Shown one piece after another: positions 1 to 14,747 of a stretch of DNA of 64,000 nucleotides. The translations under genes were made by a program, and so were the position numbers. The DNA comes from Tetrahymena elliotti 4EA (lineage: Eukaryota; Ciliophora; Oligohymenophorea; Hymenostomatida; Tetrahymenidae). Under the pieces are notes generated by a model that saw only the letters and a program-made list of their open reading frames with translations, did no database searches and was not told the origin of the DNA. Within the stretch, counting starts at the first letter, position 1. Each line of letters opens with the position of its first letter. The stretch is from positions 3,502,826 through 3,566,825 of the forward strand of contig JH720293.1 of the NCBI GenBank assembly GCA_000231825.2, given 5' to 3'.

Positions 1-1
1 A

Positions 2-2853
2 TTTAAATAACAAGTCAAACCACCTCAGTATAACAATTAATTTGATCACTCACAGTAAAATTAGCCTAATTATTAACAGAAAGGAGTGAATTTAAATAGC
101 CAAGGGTCTTAATTACCTCCACCTCCCTCTTCATCCAGATTTCCTTTATAGCAGTAAAGTGGGAATAATTTTGACTATCAAAATAATTCATAGTAATACC
201 AAAATTAACAGCAGCCACCTCCTCCTCCTCCTTCTTAAATGTACAACAGTAACAACAATAATTAGTACAAAGGAAACTAACAAATACCTCCTCCTCCCCC
301 ACCTCCACTTGCTCTTCCACAAAATTCTTAATAATAAAATATGAATAATAATAATTAAAATTATAACACAAGTTATCAATCCCCATTCAATAATAATTAA
401 AACACTTATAACAATAATAATAGTAATTAAAATAACAATAACCAAAGCAACTTTAATTCGTACAATAGGGAAAATAACTAAATTAATATTAATATTGGTC
501 CACCTCCTCCTATGTAAAATAGCAATTACAATAAACCTCCATAGTAAGGTATTCCTAACCCTGCTCCTATTATGCAATAAAAACCACCAAACGTTTCTTT
601 TTAAATCTAGTATATGAATAATAATAGTAACAATTAGCCATCTATAAGCAAATCTATTTAAAACAATCCTCCATCATAGAATTAATAACCTCCTTATCAA
701 ATGAATATGAATCAAATATCAAATAATTCAAGCAACTAGAATAATTCTATTAATAATGGTTCTTCTTAGATTAATCAGTAGAATAAGATTAATTAGTAAG
801 GTAATAGCAACTAGGGAGGGAATAAACAAAATATGTATGGAAGTAGTTAGAGTATTTAACAAGGCACTTATTCATCATAATCTATGTCTGATTAGCAATC
901 AACTCAAAATAGCAATCCATCTTCTTAATAAGATTTTTTTTAATCTTCCTAATAAAATACTTATGGAAATTCTTCGATGATCAAAAAAGGAGGTCTTTAG
1001 CCTATACAACAACAACAACTAAATCCTTCATAAATCAATCAAAATAACCCTCCACATTAGATACCCCCTTAGTAAACTAAACTTTACTAGCCTCCTCCTC
1101 CACCCCCTCCACCTATCTAAAATTAACAATAGTAGCAGTAAATTTAAAATTCTCAATAATCATTAAATTATGGATCGTAAATGTAAATGAGTAATTCAAA
1201 AATATAATCAAACCAACAAAACTAAGGCACTTTAAATATACCCAAAATTTTATCTATCCCATAAATCTAAATGAACTCTAAAATAAACTAAATGAATTAA
1301 AATAATAATATTCCACCTCCTAATGTATCTTCTCAAAATTATGAAAGCAGTAAAATGTAAAGTAATAGCAATTTTACTTAATAGTCTCCATCTCAAAGCA
1401 TTCCTTTACCTAATCCTAATTAAAGTTCAAGTCAGATAAGAGGATTTGAAAATATTTCTCCTTCACCCTTCTTTTATGATGAAAGGCAAAAAAATCCTTC
1501 AAATTAAGGAAACAACCAACAATAATTCAACAGCAGGAATAACAGGTAAAACTCAAGCCAATCTTATTAACAATAAAATCAATAGCAATAAGGATCTCAG
1601 TAGAATTTTTCACAATAGCAAGCATAGCCAAAAGTAATTTTTGCAATTTTTTATTTATTTGAAATAATTTAACTCCTTTTAAAATAAAGAATAAAAGAAA
1701 TGAAACAAATGACTAAATGATAATTGAAAATGAAGCAATGCAAAAGCAGTAAAATTAAGATGACATATTTGACTCTAGTGAATAAGAAAGTAATCAGTAA
1801 GCTCCAGAATAATTTAAAAAACAAATGTAAGCAATAGGAATACTGTAATAAATGAACGAAAGTAAAAAAGTTTCAGGTAAGAAAACCCCTAATTATGAAA
1901 ACCAACAAGGCAGCATTTAAAGTTTGAACCAAATCTTAGATTTATAAGGTATTAACAAGACAAATCAATAAAATTCTTTTGGTTTAAATAATAAAGAATT
2001 AGAAGGAGGGTAAATAAATAGAACTAATTCTAATAGTATGATCAGACAAGAAGAAAAATAATTATTAGGGAATAATATAGATAATATATAAAATTTCTAA
2101 TAAACATAGTAATAAAAGATAAATGCATAAGTATAAAATAATGATAGTAAACCAATAAATATGAAAGATCCTAGATAGTTAAGAAAACTTTAAGAAAAAT
2201 AAAAGGCTGAAAATTCTAATTCTCTTTCTGATGTTTAAGTAAATCTAATGGATAGAATAAAGTAATAAGAGTCTTAAGTAAACACACTAAGTTCTTTAAT
2301 TCAATAAGAAAATATTACATCTTCTGCTACAAAAACAGAAAGTAGAATTAAACAACCTAGTGTTGATAAAATCATAAATTAAAGGGATAATAAATATGAT
2401 ACTGATGACAATTAGATGTCATAATCATAGTTAATCTACCTTAAAAAGAGAAAATTAACTCCAACGAAATAAATAGAAGAAGAAATAGGTGAAAATTCTC
2501 TTAAAAAGCTTCTTAAGCCAGATAATGACTCACAATAAAAGTCTTCTTAAAAGGTTTAATCTAGATAATCTTCTTAATCTTAAAACGATAAAGAGCTAAA
2601 TAATTCTTTAGGAAATTCAAACACCAAAGCCTCTTTTTCCTCATAAATAAAAAAATTACCTTTAGTAGATGTAACGTAAATGGATTAACCTTCAAGATTA
2701 ATTCATAAGATAAAGACTTTTATGCAATTTTAACCACAATAAGTTATAAATGTGAAAATAAATAAACAGGAAGAATAAGAAAAGAGAAAATAAAAGCTAG
2801 AAAAACTTCAACATAGTTTAGAGAAAATAGGATCTAAACTCATTTTCTAGTGA
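2..2853 (+). CDS. Pro/Gln/Asn-rich low-complexity protein, 5' partial
   Basis: Open from base 2 with TAA/TAG as Gln, so the start lies upstream of the window. Exons seen: 2-1633 and 1690-2853; a 56-bp intron (GT at 1634, AG at 1688-1689) joins them in phase 0; stop TGA at 2851-2853. 931 residues are visible. The N-terminal two thirds is dominated by Asn and Gln with several polyproline runs (around 215-235, 285-310, 505-520 and 1093-1120), the kind of tract that binds profilin, SH3 or WW domains in actin regulators. The second exon is Ser/Lys/Gln-rich and ends in a short basic helical stretch rich in Lys and Glu. No catalytic or folded domain was recognised. A WASP/formin-type actin role is only a guess from composition. 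Confidence is high that it is coding and low for function. Confidence 0.85.
1634..1689 (+). other. Spliceosomal intron, representative of the window
   Basis: GTAATT donor, AAAG acceptor, 56 bp, almost pure A/T. Removing it joins two long open frames in phase 0. It is typical of introns elsewhere in the window. Confidence 0.8.
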
Positions 2854-2880
2854 AAATAATTATTAATAAGATATGTAAAA

Positions 2881-3749
2881 TAATAGTTAATTAACAAATA
2901 TTTAATCTTTCCTAAATTAATTCGTAGCTACTTAAGCTTACTTTTTTCTATTTTTTTATCAGTTTTTGTAAATATTCCTTTCTTTAAAACTTTAAATCAT
3001 CTTAGATAAATTATTTTAAAATATAAATAATTATGTCTATTCTATCTATTAGATTCAAAAATAAAAAATTGAAGAAATTTAATCTTATTTTTATAATTAA
3101 TTAACTTTTTGTTCATAATTTTTGTGATAAAAATTTAATTGTACTAACTTCTTTTTTTTTTGGTGCTTACTTAATTTTTTTTAAAGTTGAGTATTAATTA
3201 CTTTTAAATTTAAAAATTTAATAGCAGAAAATTAAAATTTTTTAAAGTTGAGTATTAATTACTTTTAAATTTAAAAATTTAATAGCAGAGAATTAAAAAA
3301 ATAAGTATTAAATTAACAAAAAAGTTTTAATTTAGAATTTTGTTTTAATATAATAGTTAATCAACTAATATTTAATCTTTCCTTAATTAATTGGTAGCTA
3401 TTTAAGCTTACTTTTTTCTGTTTTTTTAATCAGTTTTTGTAAATATTCCCTTCTTTTAAATTTTTAATCTTCTTAGATCACTTATTTTAAAATAAAAATA
3501 ATTATGTCTCTTCAATCTATGAGATTCAAAAATAATAAGTGAAGAAATTTAATCTTATTTTTTATTAATTAACTTTTTTATTTTCTTTTTGTTCATGATC
3601 TTTGTGATAAGAATTTAATTGTGCTAATTTCTTTATTTTTGGTACTTACCTTAAAGTTGAGGGTTACTTTTAGATTTAAAAATTCAAAGGTAAAAAGTTA
3701 AAAAAATAACAATGAAATCAACAAAAAAATGTTTAGTTTAGAATTTTTT
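2881..3749. repeat. Direct duplication, two diverged copies about 470 bp apart
   Basis: The block 2881-3341 is repeated at 3351-3749. Both copies begin with TAATAGTTAAT and share in order: a TTTAATCTTTCC box, AAGCTTACTTTTTTCT, a CAGTTTTTGTAAATATTC box, AATAATTATGTCT, a GAAATTTAATCTTATTTTT box, GTGATAA, and TTAAAGTTGAG. The first copy is longer because it holds an internal 61-bp duplication. The copies differ by scattered substitutions and small indels, so this is not recent. Confidence 0.85.
3178..3299. repeat. 61-bp tandem repeat, two copies
   Basis: Bases 3178-3238 and 3239-3299 are nearly identical: both carry TTTTAAAGTTGAGTATTAAT followed by an AAATTTAAAAATTTAATAGCAG box and differ by about one base. 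It lies inside the first copy of the larger duplication and is single in the second copy, so it arose after that duplication or was lost from the second copy. Confidence 0.85.
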
Positions 3750-4177
3750 ACTGATTATTTTTTTTATTATTTAGTTTGTGTTCTAAAAATAGTGGGGAAA
3801 TGTGTAAAAAATACAAACAAATTATTCTTTACAAAAACAGGTGTAACAATGATAACGAACTAAATCTTTATTTGAGTTTATTTGAGGACAGAATTTAAGT
3901 TTTTAATTTTTTACAAATTATAAAAAGTAAAAAAGGATTTGTGTTTTTATTAATTTGGCAATTTTCTTAAAATATGATAAGAATTTCTTTCATTATTTTT
4001 TGACTAAATTTAGAAGAAAAAGAAAAACTTGAATACAATTAATCTTAATTTATTAAATTAGATGTAATTTGTGAATTTAATACATAATTCTTTATAAAAG
4101 ATTTGTTTTACAAGAAAAGAGGGATATTATTTATTTATTAAATTAATACGAGAACAGCTTATCCTTTTGATGATTAA

Positions 4178-5365
4178 TCAAGATTCAGAATAGTTACTAT
4201 CTATTTGGTCAGAATGCTTATGGAAAGAACTATAGGGGTGTTAGGGAACTAAGTTGTTATCTTAATCTAAAAATGGTTCTTCCTCTTGAGTTTTGCTAAT
4301 ATATTTCTTTAAGCTTTTGTTAAACCCTAAAAATGGTATTTCTATAGTTTCGTTGTAGATTAATGTACCAGTTGTGATAAAAATATAAGCAACAAGCTAG
4401 AACCATTAGAATGTTTCCCATTAAACAGCCAAACAGAAACCCCAAACCAAAAAGGGAGAAGTAATGTTAAGTAAAGATCTGACAATACATGAAGCATATT
4501 TAGTAACAGTAAGGGCAAGTCCATTGACAAACAAAATAGCAAATATATAGGCAAAAAAGGTAAAGAATAAAATCAAACTATTCATTGAAAAAACTTAGTA
4601 AATGAAATTAGGGAAATCTTCCATATTTCCATTAGGTGGCTAAGGGAAGCTTTCAGGAACTGGAATAAAATTGAAGATAGAAATAGCAATAGAAGTTATT
4701 CCAATACCCCAGAAGCCTTCAATACCAACACCTTAAAAGGGATGCAAATAGTATTAGCTGAAGAATTTTTCTTCAATAACCATCTAGGTAGCAAAAGTGA
4801 AAAAAGAAAATACTGTTAATAGAATACCAATGAGCATTTATGTTTGATCATCATCGCTATTGCTGCTGTGTAACATACTCATAATACCCATAAAAACAGA
4901 ACCAGCTATTGCTAATCCCAATCCTAAGTAGTGGTGGTTGTAAAGTGTCTTCTTCAAAAAGATAATAGAGAATATTGCAGTAACTATGATATTACCTCCT
5001 TTAATCATAAGATTGATAGATAATGGCATCATATTAATAGCAAAGAAAGAAATTGTAGATGTAACAAAATCACACATGGTAGGTAAACTAAATATCATAT
5101 AGTTAATCTTGTCAGTAGCACCTTTTGCTACAGCTAATAACCTTCCTTCTTCATATTTATCAGCGAATTTTTTTTTGTATGCTAAGAAAACTAAGTAACA
5201 AAGAGTTTCTCCAATAAACATCTAAAAGCTCTACATGAAAGGATGAACGAATTTATGTCCATCGACTGACTACTTTTGTTACCACTTTGAAATAATACTG
5301 GCGCAAGTACTAAATAAGACCTTTGCTAAGCAAAGGATTTCGATTTGGCGTTGTGTCATACCCAT
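4178..5365 (-). CDS. SLC35F6-like transporter of the drug/metabolite superfamily
   Basis: Single exon; ATG at 5365-5363, TGA at 4180-4178; 395 residues, close to human SLC35F6 (about 370). About ten hydrophobic segments, as expected for a drug/metabolite transporter. Family signatures in order: an N-terminal helix ending near SKWQQ; a middle block with LPTMCDF, then NMMPLSINLMIKGGNIIVTA and IFLKKTL, matching the SLC35F6 core; the loop VIEEKFF followed by LHPFQGVGIEGFWG, which closely matches the family pattern; and a final block with KYASCIVRSLLNITSPF. The C-terminus is a cytosolic acidic, Ser/His-rich tail. In animals the protein sits in lysosomal or mitochondrial membranes; its substrate is unsettled. 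A second methionine two codons downstream could also serve as start. Convergent with the gene upstream; divergent neighbours are far away. Confidence 0.88.
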
Positions 5366-6468
5366 TTCTAAATAATTTATTTAACTATATTTCTTTAACT
5401 CAAAATATTGTATTAATTAAATTTATTATTTTTCAAAGCTAGTTTCTACTTTAATACTTAAAAAAAATTTAGGGTATTCATGATATCATCATATCCGACT
5501 TAAAAAAGCTGAAAATTTTTTATGGATCTAAAACTAAATCAATTAAAAAGTATTATTTTATCTAATCTCCAATTTTCGAGATGAAATTGTAAAAATCTAT
5601 ATCATTATTATTCATTCCCTAATGACTTAACTTTTTTTTTTGTTCTGTAGTCAGTGTGTGTATGATAAGGGTAAATACAAAACCTATTTAAATCAAAAGC
5701 GATAGCAGAAAATTAATAAATTTATTGAAACATAAATAAAATTCTGAAATTATGAATGTAATAAAATTATCATATTTATTTTTTGGTTTCTAATATTATT
5801 AATAAATAAATTCAATAAATTTATACTATATATTTAAATATTTCAAAGTTTTCAAAAAAGTTATTACTTCAAGTGTTTCACTATTTTATTTACTCAAAAA
5901 TCATTTATTCAAGTATCTATTAAATGATATTTCACTCCTTCCAACTTAAATTAATAAAATAGCCACTTAATCTCAAAATGAAAATAAATATTTTGATAAA
6001 TTTAAGTTTATTAATTCTGAAAAGAATCAATATTTTTTGAGAAAATTAAGAATAATTTATCATAAATAAAAATAATAAATTTTTGATAGATTACTTTATT
6101 TCTAAATATTTGATAAATTACATATTTAATGTAAATGTAAATTAAATTTTTTTATTTTTAACAATTATGTGTGAAAATATTTAACTAATAAAAGATAACA
6201 TTATTGAAATAAAATCGAATAAAGTAAAAGAAATTTTGATTTTATTTTTAAGATAAAATAAATTAATCCATACATAAAGAATAGAATAATATTTTTTTAA
6301 TAAACTGCTTTACTACATTTAGTTGGTTTAAAATAATAATAAATAAGTGTTATATTGCATTTCTCAATTTTAATCAATAAAATTTAGTTTTGTTTTTAGA
6401 AAAAAGACATAATTAATTCCAATTTACAAAACTTTCTTTAATCACTCAAGTTTACTTTTTGATGATGA
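5366..6468. other. Intergenic, nothing recognised
   Basis: About 1.1 kb, extremely AT-rich, no ciliate-code frame of coding character and no repeat noticed. It should contain the promoter of the minus-strand transporter and the 3' end of the next minus-strand gene. Confidence 0.5.
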
Positions 6469-7209
6469 TCAGAAATTAATTTTTCCATCTTAATTATCAC
6501 CCAAAGAATTAGTCTCAATTTATTCAAGCAAAGAGTTTTATTTCTGTTAGTAATTTTTATATTAGTAAACTATGATTTCTCCAAATATTAAGTTAATTAT
6601 GTAGCATGAAGCAACAGCTTTAAGATATTAATTAAAATTGATTAAATATTAAAATAAAATAAAATTTTTTATACCTATTTAATAAGCTATGCCTTAGTCA
6701 TTCAGAATTCCCCATAAGGATCCAAAAATAATTCTTAAAGTAATAGCTGAGCATGTGAGAGCATAGTTTCTTGTCATCCAATATTTATGTTGGATAATAT
6801 TTTTTTTTATTACTATAAAGTAGAGAGCAATAAAAATAGATATAAGCCACAAAATGTTAAGGATAAGCAAACTAACTTAGACTAGTGTGCCATATGCAGC
6901 ATATTAATATATTGTAAATATAGATCCAGAACTAATCAATAAAGAAAGAACATAAATTCTGCCTAGCCAAATATGTAAAGAAGGATATTTCTTTCTAATA
7001 GAAGCAGAGAACTAAAAAATACCCAAAATCAAAACTATAGGACCTGTAATAAAATGTATTCTTGCAGGTGTCTAATGCTCTTTCCAAGTAAAGGGTTTAA
7101 ACCAGAAATATGAGATCTGCCTAAAAGTTAACCCATACATAGCAACTAAAAAGGCACAAAATGCCAAGAGGATGTACCAAAATCTATTATTAATAAACTT
7201 TAAATTCAT
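6469..7209 (-). CDS. DUF2306-family multipass membrane protein
   Basis: Exons 7209-6675 and 6617-6469 (minus strand), joined in phase 1 across a 57-bp intron (6674-6618); ATG 7209-7207, TGA 6471-6469; 227 residues. About seven hydrophobic segments. The family pattern is clear: RIHFITGPIVLILGIFQF, a short basic loop, then a YPSLHIWLGRIYVLS block (conserved His and Gly-Arg), and near the end HKYWMTRNYALTCSAITLRI, matching the conserved His..Trp-Met..Arg-x-Tyr-Ala motif. The second exon supplies the last helix ending in FGEII, again typical of the family, which confirms the splice choice. The biochemical role of DUF2306 proteins is unknown. The C-terminal 45 residues are polar and Gln-rich. Confidence 0.82.
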
Positions 7210-8245
7210 GTAATGTATTTTACTTTTTTTTAATGTCTAAATATTTATATCTTTTAATCTTCAATCTTTCTATGGTTTTATATTTTTAAAATCTAATGAA
7301 AGTCAAAAAATACTTCACTCATATTATATCTGGTATTAATTCTACAGATAAATCTTTTTTGGAAAAAATCAATTAATTTTATAATGTGTAAGCACTGATT
7401 TTTGAAAGAAATAGGCATTTTGATATCCTTATCAGACACTCTGACTTTACTTCTAATATAATAGAAAGATTAATCTTTTACTAAACAGTAATTCAATCTT
7501 TTCTTATCAATTTAATATCTGACCAAATAAACTTTCAATATTCTTTTTCTGATTAATGTATATTTATACAGGTTGAACAAAAAAAAAGTGAAATCGAGAC
7601 TTATTATTTTCTAAATACTATTCAATGTATTTATTAAATTAATTTTTATGGTATTTAAAATTTTAAATCTAAGCATTTTATAGTTTTTGCTTTTTATGCT
7701 TTTCAGTTTAATTTTTATGAATCACTTTGTTTATTTCTAAAAGAAACTAATTTTTAAATATTTTCCAAGTTGACACATTTAAGAATTTATTCTATTTCAG
7801 TTTTGTAGTCTAGTTTAAATAAATTTACTCATCTCTTTATTTTGCCACAGATTTACAGATTTCAGTAAAAATAATTTATCTATTGCAGTTAATTTTTTTG
7901 TTAAGAAACTATTTACTCATAAATACTCTTATTTATAGAAAATATCAATAATTTTTTATACATATTTTCATTAAATTTTAAAATATTTTTTATTCTTTAT
8001 TTAACAATAGATTTTAACAAGCAGGTTTAATCATGTATATTTGTCAATTAAAATATATTTGCAAGCTTTTTGTATTTTTATTTTTCAAAATTTCAATAAA
8101 AAATTTAATATAATAATATTTCGTATTTTAGGAAAATATTTTAATCATAAACAACAGGTAACATATAAAATAAAATAATTTATCAGATATTTTAAATGAA
8201 AGAAGTTATATTGATTAATTACATAATAAATAATAATTAAATCTA
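7210..8245. other. Intergenic, nothing recognised
   Basis: About 1.0 kb of AT-rich sequence between two minus-strand genes. No open frame of coding character, no repeat and no structured RNA seen by eye. Confidence 0.5.
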
Positions 8246-9585
8246 TCAAAAAGTTGGTAATTGATCTACTTCTAAGAATTACTAAATAGTAACTATTTTA
8301 TTTGTACCACAATTACCTTCCATGTAAACACCTATTCTCCATTATTTTGTTTGATCCATTTTTTAGCTAGATTGTTCTCTTGGCTTCTTAAAGCAATATG
8401 TCTTATAATTTGGGTAGTCAGTAAAAACTAGAGTATTCTCATCAATACAAACTCTCATTTCTATCTCATTTATCTACTCATATGAGGGTGGGCTACTTGT
8501 ATATAGCCAATGATTCTTTACTTATTCTAAACCTGATTGTGAATTAAAATTTAGACAAGCTGAAGATTTACTAATATCAGTATTTATATAATCTTAACAG
8601 ACTAAACCAATTATAGTATTGTTCATTTAGAAGAATGGTAGATTAGTTTTAAATCTAATAATATACTTTTTGCTATTATTTAATATATAGTTTGAATATA
8701 CTGTACCTTAATTATTATTAGAGTAAATGTGCGTACTATTAAGCTCCTTATAAATAGTAAAACTTGAGCTGGATGAGTAAGTACTTTTAACTATTACATA
8801 TTAGACAGGTAAGCACTTAGATACTTTTGGGAGCTGTTGAAGATCAAAGATAGGATATTTTTTAAGGATGGTTTGTATGGATTTAGAGTTAAGAGAAGAG
8901 GTAGGATAAATGAGATTAGTGAGAGCAAATATTGATGATGAATAAGGATGAATTTATTCATTTAAGTTATCATTCTTTAAATATTCTTTCACATTTTTCT
9001 CACTTAAAATTGATATCTTTTCAGATACCTTTCATACTCTTCAAGGCAATGAATTAGTTTCTTTCTGTTTTCATCTGCCTATTAGATCTTCTACTTAAAA
9101 AATTATTAAAGAGATTAGTTAATTTTTTGATGGTCGTTATCGGCTTCTTCAATAATTTTAGTTAGCTAAGATTTGTCAGCTATTTCATTATAGACATTAA
9201 TCAGACTTTTAGAATCTAGATCAAATTATTCAAATTAAGAGAGAACCTCTTTCTTTTTAGCTTTAATTTTATCAAGGATAGCTACTTCTAATTGTCCAAA
9301 AAAATTTTCAATCTAGTTGATAAATTTGCTCTTCTTATCTTGTGATGTAAGGATATGAATTTTATTTACCAAATTACTTCCTAATTTTGGTGGCCAGTGC
9401 CAAATGATAGTAGAATTTTCATTTTTTAAAGCCTAATTATAACTTATGAGATCTTCTGTGTTGATTTATTTCTAAAGAATAAACTCATAACATTAGATAA
9501 CCTCTTGTTAATCTTGAACATGTAGATACAGAGAATTATTATTTATGGTGTGATCCCTATTCTTACATTTCAATTCTTTATCCAT
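8246..9585 (-). CDS. Coiled-coil protein with C-terminal beta-rich region; frame break at mid-gene
   Basis: ATG 9585-9583, TGA 8248-8246. The N-terminal part (about 185 residues) starts with a short Cys/His-containing segment, then a helical, Glu/Lys/Gln-rich coiled coil. The C-terminal part (about 250 residues) is beta-like with many aromatic residues and ends near WRIGVYMEG. The two parts lie in different frames. A 26-bp GT...AG segment (9028-9003) would join them in phase 2 and give 437 residues, but that is shorter than almost every other intron here, so a sequencing error, a real frameshift or an unusually short intron are all possible. The order coiled coil then beta domain recalls TRIM-like proteins with a C-terminal SPRY domain, but no RING or clear B-box is seen and I do not assign a family. 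Confidence 0.65.
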
Positions 9586-10338
9586 TTTATTCTTCCTTTT
9601 TAGCTATTAGAACACTTTTTATTTACTTATTTTGTTTCTATTCTCAATTTAATATATTATTTTCCCCAACAAAAACCTTTCTCTTTTTTTCTTGAAATAT
9701 ATTTTTTTATAATATTTTAATTAAATTTAAAAATAGATTTAAATAAATCTTTTTATAAAAATTTTAATCTTTTAATAAACGTTCATATTCACCAATTTTA
9801 AGTCTTCTAATTAAAAGAAAAATGTTACAAGATCTATTTATTTTAAGATGAACTGAATTAATATATTTTTATTTTAATTATTTAATCTTACTCCTCAATC
9901 ATACATCAATTTAAGCTATGTAGACTCATTATTAATTTTTATTTTGCTAAAATAATGAAATGTTTTTAATTATATAAAGATTAAAAATAAAAATATGATT
10001 AGATCTTTCTAAAAATTTAACAAACTATAATAAGATTTCTAGAAATTAATTTACAATTATTTTTCTACTTTAATAATGGCAGCTGATTTTTTATTTGATC
10101 AAGCAATTAAATTATTCGTTGATCAAAAACATAATAAATGAATAGATTGTACTGTTCAATCAATGTTCGATAGAATATGTAAGAAAAATTAAGAATATCC
10201 TGTAAAAATCTTTTGTTTTTGATTTGATTGGCAAATAAAAATATAGTGAGTTTGTTTGATATCATTCAAATAAAAGGAAAAATTAGAAACAATAAATTCT
10301 TTAAAGAATAATTAATCTAATTTACATTAAATATAAAT
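9586..10338. other. Intergenic between divergent genes
   Basis: About 750 bp separating a minus-strand and a plus-strand start codon, so it should hold two promoters. AT-rich; no motif, repeat or reading frame could be supported. Confidence 0.5.
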
Positions 10339-13579
<3,241 letters not shown>

Positions 13580-14492
13580 GAAATAAGGATTAAATAAATA
13601 AACAAACCAACAAATAAAATAAATATTCCTATTTTCTTTTACTAATTAACAACTAAAATATTTTTAAATTTTCTGTATATACAATCAATTTTTTTCAAAT
13701 CTATTCAGCCAAATGTAATTTGATTTTTCAATCTAATTAATTAATTCTTTATCTATTTACCTGTTTTGTATTCAGTTTTCTTTTTTAGTGCAATCTTAGC
13801 TTACTTACATTTTAAATTTAGTTATGGGATTTAAACAGAAGAAAACATATTTTTTTATTTATTTTCATGTTGATATAGATAATAATTTTTTTAAATATCT
13901 CAAAATCTATTATCAGATTTTATTATTTTTGGAAATAAATTAAATTGTTTTGTAGTAACTATTACTTTACGCTCTTTAATTTTATCAAAAATATTTGATA
14001 ACTGTTCCACTTCTCTTAGTATTGTTGTTTAAAAATAAATAATTTTGAACTGATTCATTCTTAAGGATAAAATGATTTTTTAAGTTAGAAAATATATCTT
14101 TATTAACAAGGAAATATATTGATAAAATAAAAATAGATAATTTATTTTAAAAATATGAAAGGATCAATTAATAATAATTATTTAAGCCTGAAATATTTTT
14201 TACAATGTCACTAGTTATTCACTTAATAAAAAAATATGTGGTAAAAAGAATTGTTTCTTAATCTGTAGATGAATATAATTATTATGTAATTTAACTAAAG
14301 CTAACCAACCATACAAAATAACTATATAAATTCATCATTTAAAAAATATCTTGTTTATATTTAGGATTCTTTACTAACTATTTGGTTTGAATATCTTAAT
14401 ATTAATTAATATTGTTTGGATGAAACAAACAATTACTTTAACAATTAGATTTTTTGATTAATAATTATTGCAATCAATTATCTACAAATATT
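13580..14492. other. Intergenic, nothing recognised
   Basis: About 0.9 kb of AT-rich sequence after the protease gene. No coding-like frame in the ciliate code, no repeat. Confidence 0.5.
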
Positions 14493-14744
14493 TCAGACAA
14501 TTCTAAAATATTAAAAAATGTATTGGCTTACATTTATTTTACTTCTTTCTCCAATAAAGCAAGTTTTATCAGGTAACTTTTCTATTTTCTCCAAGCGAGA
14601 ATCTATGTATGGTCCTTGAACATATCTTTTTAAAATATTAAGTTTGGTAACTTGTTTACAAAGAATTTTAAGATCCATTTGAAGCTTATAATATTCTAGA
14701 TTGGAATAAATAACCTGTCCGTGCCTGTACTCCCATTTTAACAT
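14493..14744 (-). CDS. Doubtful small ORF or gene fragment
   Basis: An 83-residue frame, ATG 14744-14742 to TGA 14495-14493, with a rather protein-like composition (Trp, Tyr, His, Cys, Gln spread evenly). The frame stays open upstream of this ATG for tens of codons. It begins only four bases before the likely start codon of the cysteine-rich gene on the other strand, which would leave no room for promoters, so a gene remnant or chance frame is more likely than a live gene. No family recognised. Confidence 0.25.
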
Positions 14745-14747
14745 AAA

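Larger units (their letters stand above)
2854..4177. other. Intergenic region containing a duplicated block
   Basis: About 1.3 kb of AT-rich DNA between two convergent genes. No reading frame longer than chance in the ciliate code. Most of the first 900 bp is the duplication annotated separately; the rest shows nothing recognisable. Confidence 0.6.

Noticed and set aside
66..577. Minus-strand frames in the first 600 bases (106 and 129 residues)
   Set aside because: They are the complement of the Pro/Gln/Asn-rich coding strand; Ile/Val/Arg repeats are what CCT/AAT-rich coding sequence gives when read backwards.
2881..3749. Transposon or internally eliminated sequence
   Set aside because: No terminal inverted repeats, no transposase frame and no TA-flanked boundaries were found; a plain duplication is simpler.
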